NCBI GenBank assembly: GCA_017483405.1
Contig: JAFUWP010000316.1
Location: forward strand, 1-25,289
DNA from: Oscillospiraceae bacterium
GTDB taxonomy: Bacteria > Bacillota > Clostridia > Oscillospirales > Ruminococcaceae
Direction of reading: 5' to 3'
DNA length: 25,289 nt
The notes beneath the pieces are model-generated. The model was not told where the DNA came from. It ran no database searches and saw only the letters and a program-made list of their open reading frames with translations. Positions 1 through 6,103 of this stretch are shown here, piece after piece. The position numbers and the translations under genes are program-made. The stretch's first letter is position 1; each line of letters opens with the position of its first letter.

Positions 1-834
1 GCCATAGCCTTCGGATTTGATGATTTCCTGAATCTGCTGACCCAGCATTTTCTGCTTGGTTTCAAATACGTCTTCCATGCCCAGTTCGTGACCGGAATCG
101 TCAGAGAGCGTCATGCTCTTACTGCCTATCTGCGAGGATGTGACTGCGATGACCTTAATCAGATGCGCCAGCTGTCCGCCGGAATAGGCATGAACTACGG
201 TATCTTTTGTACCCGTGAATTCTGCGAGCATATCGTCATCGGCTTCTTTTCCGATGCCCAGAGCAGTTTTCAGACCATATTTATACCAGCTGTTCTGCTG
301 GAGTGCTGCCAGACCTTCTTTATAGTCGTCTGAGGGATAGCCGTCTGTCATCAGGAAGATAACAGGGGCAAAGGACAGAGACGGAGAATTCAGAAAGCTG
401 TTTCTTGACATTCTGATATTCAGTTCCTTGAATGCTGCACCCATACTGGTGACACCATCTGCACGGAGTCTTGTCCATTCAAATTCCTCAATCGAGATAG
501 GCTCTGAGTACATCCACATCACAGAAGTGGAGAATGTCAGAACCGCAATCTTGACATCGGTATCTGCCTCACCGACACGCCGGATTTCCGGAATCAGTTC
601 TTCCATAACAGCATTGAGTTCGCCCATTTTTGTGCCTTTCATACTGCCGGAAGTATCAATCAGGAAGAAGATGACCAGACTTTTTCGGGACACGCCCGTT
701 GCGTTGAGCGGGTCATCGTCATCGAAGTTCATGAAATCATCAAAATCATCAAGACCGTCGCCGAAACCGCCGCCGCCGAGGTCGTCATCGAGACCATCGT
801 CGAAGTCCAGATTGTTTTCCATTTCTTCATTCAT
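1..834 (-). CDS. VWA-domain protein, TerY-like (C-terminus beyond window)
   Basis: Predicted cytosolic von Willebrand factor A protein; 278 codons are visible and the frame stays open through base 1, so the C-terminus is missing. The start ATG is at 834, preceded by AAAGGTG. Residues 9-42 are an Asp/Gly/Phe-rich acidic low-complexity stretch. The VWA fold begins near residue 52. The metal-ion-dependent adhesion site is complete: DTSGS at 60-64, Thr129 in GVTSMGAA, and Asp164 in MTDG. There is no signal peptide or membrane segment, so the protein should act inside the cell. It lies 38 bases downstream of the kinase-like gene on the same strand and is very probably co-transcribed with it. VWA plus kinase is the arrangement described for TerY-P phospho-signalling triads. 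The VWA assignment is secure; the TerY-like role is inferred from motif style and context. Confidence 0.9.
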   Translation of the reverse strand, partial: MNEEMENNLDFDDGLDDDLGGGGFGDGLDDFDDFMNFDDDDPLNATGVSRKSLVIFFLIDTSGSMKGTKMGELNAVMEELIPEIRRVGEADTDVKIAVLTFSTSVMWMYSEPISIEEFEWTRLRADGVTSMGAAFKELNIRMSRNSFLNSPSLSFAPVIFLMTDGYPSDDYKEGLAALQQNSWYKYGLKTALGIGKEADDDMLAEFTGTKDTVVHAYSGGQLAHLIKVIAVTSSQIGSKSMTLSDDSGHELGMEDVFETKQKMLGQQIQEIIKSEGYG

Positions 835-872
835 AGTTTTCACCTTTTCTTATGCTTATTTTTTGCCGGAGA

Positions 873-2246
873 TTAATCTTCGATTTTGGCAGTAATGCCA
901 TCGCCGAAGTCGATTTCCAGCTTTTCCCATAACGGGAAGCCCTTGCCGGACGGTGCAGCGTAGAAATTGCCGTCAGGCATCTTCACGCGCCACGATTTGC
1001 CGGAACTGTTCTTGACACCCATCATACCAGGGCGGAGCTTGTTTTCTACGACTTCACCGGTTACGGTTTCAAAGTCATCAGAATTCTTGACAGTTTCACA
1101 GGCGTAGAATTTATAACCCAGATACAGCGGTACACGGTAGTCCCGATTGTTGAACTGGAGGCTTGCAATGTAGTTTCCGCATCTGGGACACATGAAGAAA
1201 TTGGGGTTGTCCTCTGCCTTGCGGAACATGGTTGTGAAATTGGTTCTTCCGCAGGTGCAGGAGACAATTTCAGAACGCAGGCGGATGAATAATCTCTGCC
1301 ATTCGTTTTCGATGATTCTCTTGTTCGGGTCGGAAATGCCGACAGTAAACGAATGGATAAAGGCTTCACGCACATAAGGCGGATAGATTTTCCAGAACTT
1401 GATAACATTGTCATGAATGCCGCGCACAGGCCGGTTAGAAGTATCGTTCGGGTCATAAACGAATACTGCATTAGAGCCGTAGTGCTTGAGTTCGGAAGTT
1501 TCTGTCAGACAGATGTCTTTGACTACTTTTTCACCTTCCATCGGGTCGCCTCTGAACAGAAGTTTGAACAGTACGACTGCAAGGGAATATTTGTCTGTCT
1601 GAACATCAGGTTTCTTGAGTCCGCGGACAACTTCCGGAGCCATGTACCCAGGTTTGCCGCCGATACCGAAGTTGCTGCCGTCCGGCGCAATGTTGTCGCA
1701 GTCACAGACCAGAATATCGCCGGTTTTGATGTTGATAAAGAAACCGCCGTCATTCAAATCCTGATAGCTCTTGCCGGCACGGTGAAGCTGACGGAATGCA
1801 TTGACGATATTGATGACTGCCGTTACCATAGCATACAGACTCTTGAACTGTACAGGCACTTTGATTGCCTTGCCGGTAAGCGGGTCAACATCCAGCTTGT
1901 AAGTATTAAGAATGTCTACAAATGAATCATAGCCCTGCGGACGTAAATCCATCAGATAACCAAACGTATCCGTCCCGGGAATCTGCTTGGTCAGGTACTT
2001 CGGCCACAGGAACTTCTTGCTCGGTGCGCCGTCATTGATATTGCTTGCAATGTTCTGACGGAATGCCTTCGGATTGCGCATCTTGTCAATGTCGTACCAT
2101 TTGAGCGCGTAGTCCATATTGTTGAATTCCACCAGATAGACAATACCCTGACCGCCTTGACCGAGAACTTTCTTGACTCTGGCAGCACCGCCGTATTCCA
2201 TTTCGACATACTGCCCGATTTGCAGTTCAACCATATTTGAACTCAT
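873..2246 (-). CDS. Non-canonical Ser/Thr protein kinase-like protein with zinc ribbon
   Basis: 457 aa, cytosolic. The N-terminal half has a protein kinase fold: glycine loop GQGGQG (29-34), Lys49 in ALKW, catalytic-loop Asp163 and Asn172, and APE at 203-205. The catalytic motifs deviate from the classical ones: HRDLKPxN is replaced by YQDLND...FIN, and DFG by a Cys-Asp-Cys-Asp-Asn sequence (181-185). As I recall, DxD variants of this kind are typical of bacterial kinases paired with VWA proteins. C330/C332 and C353/C356 form a likely zinc ribbon. It is followed by a beta-rich tail (about 370-457) containing GMMGVKN, KSWRV and IDFGDG, which may be FHA-like. The start is uncertain: an AAAGGG sits directly against the first ATG, and the second ATG (2234, residue 5) has more usual spacing. 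It lies 74 bases after the LRR gene and 38 bases before the VWA gene. The substrate is unknown. Confidence 0.87.
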   Translation of the reverse strand: MSSNMVELQIGQYVEMEYGGAARVKKVLGQGGQGIVYLVEFNNMDYALKWYDIDKMRNPKAFRQNIASNINDGAPSKKFLWPKYLTKQIPGTDTFGYLMDLRPQGYDSFVDILNTYKLDVDPLTGKAIKVPVQFKSLYAMVTAVINIVNAFRQLHRAGKSYQDLNDGGFFINIKTGDILVCDCDNIAPDGSNFGIGGKPGYMAPEVVRGLKKPDVQTDKYSLAVVLFKLLFRGDPMEGEKVVKDICLTETSELKHYGSNAVFVYDPNDTSNRPVRGIHDNVIKFWKIYPPYVREAFIHSFTVGISDPNKRIIENEWQRLFIRLRSEIVSCTCGRTNFTTMFRKAEDNPNFFMCPRCGNYIASLQFNNRDYRVPLYLGYKFYACETVKNSDDFETVTGEVVENKLRPGMMGVKNSSGKSWRVKMPDGNFYAAPSGKGFPLWEKLEIDFGDGITAKIED

Positions 2247-2263
2247 CCCTTTCTGAAACTAAA

Positions 2264-2292
2264 ATTATAAACAGCACAGCGATTTTTGTCGG
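2264..2292 (-). promoter_or_regulatory. Internal promoter ahead of the kinase gene
   Basis: On the minus strand CCGACA (2287-2292), a 17-base spacer and a perfect TATAAT (2264-2269) lie between the LRR gene and the kinase gene. The -35 differs from consensus at two positions. A transcript would start near 2257, only about 10 bases before the first kinase ATG. This favours the second ATG (2234) as the translation start from this promoter. Confidence 0.55.
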
Positions 2293-2320
2293 ATTTAGAT
2301 TATTAAGCTGAATTCTGAAA

Positions 2321-3439
2321 TCAGAATAAACCGCCCTTGCTGATAATTTCTGTCTTGATGCCGTTTTCTGAACAGAATTTGTATGCATAAGATTTGTCAT
2401 AGCACTTCACTGTCAGATATGCACACTGTTTGAAGGCATCATCTGCAATCTGCTTGACACTCTCCGGAATGAAAAGCTTTCTGAGGCTTTCACAGCCTTG
2501 GAATGCGCCGTTTCCGATGCTGAGAAGTGTGTTCGGCAGTTCCACGATTTCCAGATTATGACAGAATTCAAACGTATTGTCAGCGATTTCTGTCACACCG
2601 GAGGGAACATTGATTCTTGTGAGTTTTCCGCAGGAGCTGAATGCGCCCTGACGGATAATGCGTACACTCGGCGGAATGGTGATAGCCTTCAGACGCTTGC
2701 ATTCCGAGAACGCATAGTCGCCGATGGTAATCAGTGTTGCCGGAAGTTCGATAGTTTTCATAAAGCTGAAACCATCAAAGCAGAAGTTGTCAAGTGTGGT
2801 ATAACCACCAGGAACTTTGACATTCCCGCGGAGTCTGGAACGAGCCGCATCAGATGCCGCAAAGACAACCGGATTTTCTTCCGGCTGTGCGGAGGCCGGT
2901 GCAGAAGATGCAGCGGCGGCAGCAGCAGCCTGAATCTGCGGTGCAGCGGCAGCCTGCGGAATGACCGGCTGAGGAATGGGCTGCTGCATCGGAGGCGGTG
3001 CAAAACCTGCCATCGGTGCGCCGCCATAAGGATTCGGCGCAGCAGTATACTGCGGCTGCGGCTGAAATGCCTGTGCAGGTGCGGCAACAGCACCCTGTTC
3101 CGGCATTGTGGTTTCGTAATTCCAGTCAAGCAGATAAGTAAAGCATACCATAACGAATTCTACTGCACCTTCGGACAGGAACATTTCATTCATCATATAT
3201 TCTTTTGCTTTCATCTCTGCGATATTCTGGTTATCACTTCTTCTCATTTTTGTCAGCACATCGCTCTTGACTACATTTTTCAGAAGACGGCGTTCCTTTT
3301 CGTACTCCGGAATAAAGTCATTCATCAGAGAAACGAACTTGTCAGAATTGTTCAGAATATCATCTCCGAACTGCTGAACCATGCCTTTGAGTTTCTGACT
3401 GACAGCGATTGTGTTTTCAAAGCCTGCTACATTGACCAT
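2321..3439 (-). CDS. Cytosolic BspA-type leucine-rich repeat protein with helical N-domain
   Basis: 372 aa without signal peptide or membrane segment. Residues 1-112 form a charged, probably helical domain that I do not recognise (contains RRLLKNVVKSD and SEGAVEFVMVCFTYLLDW). Residues about 113-200 are a Pro/Gln/Ala-rich flexible linker. Residues about 205-355 hold roughly five 23-residue LRR_5 (BspA/TpLRR) units with the recurring pattern LPxxLxxIGxxAFxxCxxL, then a closing beta/alpha cap (YAYKFCSENG). LRR_5 repeats usually mediate protein binding and are often secreted; here the protein is predicted to be intracellular. The start ATG at 3439 follows GGGAGGATATAACTT. It is the first gene of the minus-strand operon, behind a consensus promoter and 74 bases ahead of the kinase-like gene. 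This suggests an adaptor or recognition subunit for the kinase/VWA pair, which is inference. Confidence 0.88.
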   Translation of the reverse strand: MVNVAGFENTIAVSQKLKGMVQQFGDDILNNSDKFVSLMNDFIPEYEKERRLLKNVVKSDVLTKMRRSDNQNIAEMKAKEYMMNEMFLSEGAVEFVMVCFTYLLDWNYETTMPEQGAVAAPAQAFQPQPQYTAAPNPYGGAPMAGFAPPPMQQPIPQPVIPQAAAAPQIQAAAAAAASSAPASAQPEENPVVFAASDAARSRLRGNVKVPGGYTTLDNFCFDGFSFMKTIELPATLITIGDYAFSECKRLKAITIPPSVRIIRQGAFSSCGKLTRINVPSGVTEIADNTFEFCHNLEIVELPNTLLSIGNGAFQGCESLRKLFIPESVKQIADDAFKQCAYLTVKCYDKSYAYKFCSENGIKTEIISKGGLF

Positions 3440-3545
3440 AAGTTATATCCTCCCATTCAGTTTTTTGCAGAGCAGGATTTCAATTTTTTGAAATCCGGAA
3501 AGGCACAAGGCCTGTTCGCTGTATATTTAATACACATTTATTAAA

Positions 3546-3574
3546 ATTATAACATGTGTTCACCGAATTGTCAA
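3546..3574 (-). promoter_or_regulatory. Consensus sigma-A promoter for the LRR-kinase-VWA operon
   Basis: On the minus strand TTGACA (3569-3574), a 17-base spacer and TATAAT (3546-3551), both perfect, with an extended TGT just before the -10. Transcription should start near 3539, giving a leader of about 100 bases before the ATG at 3439. A promoter this strong suggests high or tightly repressed expression. Confidence 0.85.
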
Positions 3575-3591
3575 TAGATTCTGGATTGATT

Positions 3592-3626
3592 TTCTGAATT
3601 TTTCCGTTTCTCACAAAAATTCAGAA
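3592..3626. repeat. Perfect 12-bp inverted repeat upstream of the LRR-operon promoter
   Basis: TTCTGAATTTTT (3592-3603) and its exact reverse complement (3615-3626) are separated by 11 bases. The repeat begins 18 bases upstream of the minus-strand -35 box. Neither strand has a U-tract after the stem, so it is not an intrinsic terminator. It may be an operator or a cruciform-forming site. Confidence 0.6.
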
Positions 3627-3722
3627 CTAAAATATTGCATATCGCACCAAAGAAAAATCGTATGAAAGTTTCAGGGGAAAAAATAGACAGAATTCTGATT
3701 TGATTTTCGTCATATTTAGCAC

Positions 3723-3751
3723 TTGTATTTCTTTGAGAAATATGTTATAAT
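3723..3751 (+). promoter_or_regulatory. Promoter of the binding-protein/GGDEF operon
   Basis: TTGTAT (3723-3728), a 17-base spacer and TATAAT (3746-3751) with extended TGT. Transcription would begin near 3758, leaving a leader of about 90 bases before the ATG at 3851. Confidence 0.75.
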
Positions 3752-3850
3752 AGACAATGAATATGACTGCACAATGAAAAGTATTTGTGTGGATTTTTAT
3801 TTGTATTTATTATTAAAAGTAGATTTCATAAAGAAAGGAGGATTTCGGAT

Positions 3851-4900
3851 ATGAGAAAGAATCTGTATCAAAGCCTCCGCAGGACAGCACTCGCGGCGGC
3901 CGCGCTTTTGCTGTGTGTTTCTCTGGCAGGCTGTTCCCAGCAGGAAGAAAGCAACGGAGAAATTGCCGTTATCTGTAAGGCACAGGGCGTACAGTTCTGG
4001 GATGCCGTGAAAAGAGGCGCGGAAGACGGCGGAAATGAACTGAATTATACAATTTCCTATCAGGCAACCGCAAATGACACGCTTCTCGGCGAACAAATCA
4101 AACTGGTAGAATCCGCCATTTCCAGCAATGCGCAGGCAATCATCATTGCGCCGAATGATGTGGACGGGCTCAATACTACGCTGGATAAGGCAGTCTCAAA
4201 AGGCATTCCGGTCATTACCATCGACTCGGATGTCAGCTATTACTGCAGACTTGCCTATATCGGCTCGGATAATACTGCCGCCGGCGCAGTAGCCGCCAGA
4301 GCCGCCATGAATCAAGTGCCCGAAGGCGGCGAAATCGCCATCATCGGACATGTCGAAAAATCCCAGACCGCAATTGAACGTATTTCCGGCTTCAAAGATG
4401 AACTTTCTTCGCAGGAAGTTCTGCTGGATGTCCCCGTGGATGCCGGCGCAGGCGAGAAGAAAACAGCAAAAGTTTCCGATTCCAAATATCATATCGTAGC
4501 AACCCAGTACTGCGATAACGATTTGGAAACCGCCAAGCTCCAGACTACCGCAATCCTGAAAAATCATCCGGAAGTCAAGCTCATCTACGGCACAAACGAA
4601 AACAGTACAACAGGTATCTGCGATGCTGTCGCCGAACTGGGAAAAACAGGAGAAGTAAAAGTCATCGGCTTCAATGCCTCTGATAAGGAAGTTGGTTATA
4701 TTCAAGATGGAACGCTGGCCGGCACAATCGTGCAGAATCCCTATAACATGGGCTATATCGGCGTGAAATATGCCGATGCCGCCATCAACGGGAATATGTC
4801 CTCGCTCCAGACGGAGATGATTACAAGCGTGACACTTGTAACAAGTGAAAATCTGAATAACGAAGATATTCGTTTTCTGATAAATCCGGTTTCGGATTAA
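3851..4900 (+). CDS. Sugar-type solute-binding lipoprotein (periplasmic-binding family 4)
   Basis: 349 aa. The start ATG at 3851 is chosen because AAAGGAGG ends about nine bases upstream and the product then begins with a clean lipoprotein signal: Arg-rich N-region, hydrophobic core, LAGC with Cys28 as the lipidation site. An earlier in-frame ATG (3785) lacks an SD. The mature part is an RbsB/Peripla_BP_4-type fold: AVICKAQGVQFWDAVKRGAE at the start, QAIIIAPNDVDGL, IPVITIDSDV, and IYGTNENSTTG. Such proteins bind sugars or similar small ligands outside the membrane. The ligand cannot be read from the sequence. It is 39 bases upstream of a paralogue and has no permease or ATPase neighbour, so a role in ligand sensing for the downstream membrane protein is plausible. 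It shares an exact 24-base stretch with the paralogue. Confidence 0.9.
   Translation: MRKNLYQSLRRTALAAAALLLCVSLAGCSQQEESNGEIAVICKAQGVQFWDAVKRGAEDGGNELNYTISYQATANDTLLGEQIKLVESAISSNAQAIIIAPNDVDGLNTTLDKAVSKGIPVITIDSDVSYYCRLAYIGSDNTAAGAVAARAAMNQVPEGGEIAIIGHVEKSQTAIERISGFKDELSSQEVLLDVPVDAGAGEKKTAKVSDSKYHIVATQYCDNDLETAKLQTTAILKNHPEVKLIYGTNENSTTGICDAVAELGKTGEVKVIGFNASDKEVGYIQDGTLAGTIVQNPYNMGYIGVKYADAAINGNMSSLQTEMITSVTLVTSENLNNEDIRFLINPVSD
4733..4756 (+). repeat. 24-base identity between the two binding-protein genes (copy 1)
   Basis: This stretch encodes QNPYNMGY and is identical in DNA to 5927-5950 in the next gene. The proteins are otherwise clearly diverged, so this reflects gene duplication with strong local conservation or local gene conversion. 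Confidence 0.7.
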
Positions 4901-4939
4901 AAAAGCTATGAGATTATATATTTAGGAGGAATTTTAGTT

Positions 4940-6079
4940 ATGAGAAAAAAAACAAGTATGATGAAAGCCGCTGTAGCAGGTATCCTCGCATTATCCATGA
5001 TGCCCCTGACAGGATGCGGTCAAGGCCAGAGCACAAGTACTGAAACAGTAGATGTTGCCGTTATCGTAAAGACAATGAATTCTGACTACTGGAATCCCGT
5101 CTGGAAAGCCTGCGATAATATCGAAGAAGAACTCGGAGACGATGTCAACATCATCCGCATGGGCCCTGAGGAAGAAGATGCTGAACAGCAGATTGCTGTC
5201 ATCAATCAGGCAATTGCACAAAAAGTAGATGTTATCGTGCTCGCCGCCTGCGACCCTGAATCCGAAAACGAAGCCCTTGCCTCCGCAACTGCCGCCGGAA
5301 TCCCGATTATCACCATCGACTCCGATGTCACCTACGAGGGCAAAGCCGCTTATGTCGGCACGATGAACAAGAACGCCGGCGAAGGTGCGGCAAGAATCGC
5401 TGCCGCCCTCATTAATAATGAAGGCACTGTCGGTGTTATCTATCACGGTGATGCCTCTACGGCAACCGAACGCCGTGACGGTTTTGTGAATCAGCTCTCC
5501 GGAAATGTCGATGCACCTCCGTCTATGGCCGCCGGTGCTGGTTCTAAGCAGAATAACTCTATCCCTGCCGAAACCGAAACCGATGCAGAAGGCAATATCA
5601 TCGAAGCCGAAACCGAGGCCGCTAAAGTTTCCGAAGAACTTGCATCTTATTCCGGCATCAAGATTGCAGAAGTCCTTGACGGCGAAAGCAAATGGGATGT
5701 CTCCAAAGAACAGGCTCTGAAGCTGATTAAAGAAGACCACGTTGACCTCATTTTCGCAACCAACCGCAAGGGCACATGGGGTGCTTGCGAAGCTGTTTCT
5801 GATTTGATTGCTGACGGCACAATTCAGCCTGGTGAAGTGCATGTCGTAGGTTTCGACTACTTCGAGAACGAAGGCAAGTCCGCAGATATGTACCTGAGCC
5901 AGAATATTCTGGATGCTACTGTAATTCAGAATCCCTATAACATGGGCTATCTGGGTGTCAGCTATGCAATTGACTTAGCGCACGGCGAACCGATTCCGTC
6001 ACTGGTAGACTCCGGCGCAACCACTGTTACAAAGGACAATATCAACGATGATGATGTTCAGTTCCTTATTAATAATTAA
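4940..6079 (+). CDS. Second sugar-type solute-binding lipoprotein with acidic insertion
   Basis: 379 aa. The ATG at 4940 follows TTAGGAGGAATTTTAGTT. A lipoprotein signal ends in LTGC (Cys26). The fold matches the preceding gene: AVIVKTMNSDYWNPVWKACD, VDVIVLAACDPESEN, IPIITIDSDV, and the shared QNPYNMGY near the C-terminus. It differs by an insertion of about 45 residues (roughly 192-238), rich in Glu, Thr, Ala and Asn, where the paralogue has a shorter segment. The insert looks like a flexible surface loop. The gene lies 24 bases upstream of the degenerate GGDEF gene, so the two should be co-translated or at least co-transcribed. It may bind a different ligand from its neighbour. The ligand is unknown. 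Confidence 0.9.
   Translation: MRKKTSMMKAAVAGILALSMMPLTGCGQGQSTSTETVDVAVIVKTMNSDYWNPVWKACDNIEEELGDDVNIIRMGPEEEDAEQQIAVINQAIAQKVDVIVLAACDPESENEALASATAAGIPIITIDSDVTYEGKAAYVGTMNKNAGEGAARIAAALINNEGTVGVIYHGDASTATERRDGFVNQLSGNVDAPPSMAAGAGSKQNNSIPAETETDAEGNIIEAETEAAKVSEELASYSGIKIAEVLDGESKWDVSKEQALKLIKEDHVDLIFATNRKGTWGACEAVSDLIADGTIQPGEVHVVGFDYFENEGKSADMYLSQNILDATVIQNPYNMGYLGVSYAIDLAHGEPIPSLVDSGATTVTKDNINDDDVQFLINN
5927..5950 (+). repeat. 24-base identity between the two binding-protein genes (copy 2)
   Basis: Exact DNA match to 4733-4756, encoding QNPYNMGY in the C-terminal lobe. Confidence 0.7.
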
Positions 6080-6103
6080 TTCTCAGAGGGGAGAAATTTA
6101 AAA

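Larger units (their letters stand above)
3440..3850. other. 411-base intergenic region between divergent operons
   Basis: This AT-rich spacer holds two divergent promoters (3546-3574 minus, 3723-3751 plus), a perfect 12-bp inverted repeat (3592-3626) and the palindrome CAGAATTCTG (about 3690). Apart from these I see no gene, riboswitch or terminator. Confidence 0.8.

Noticed and set aside
2498..3544. 348-codon plus-strand open frame opposite the LRR gene
   Set aside because: Antisense to a well-supported gene, Cys/Arg-rich low-quality composition, no SD and it spans the minus-strand promoter.
4991..5842. 283-codon minus-strand open frame opposite the second binding lipoprotein
   Set aside because: Shadow frame produced by codon bias; no domain, SD or promoter.
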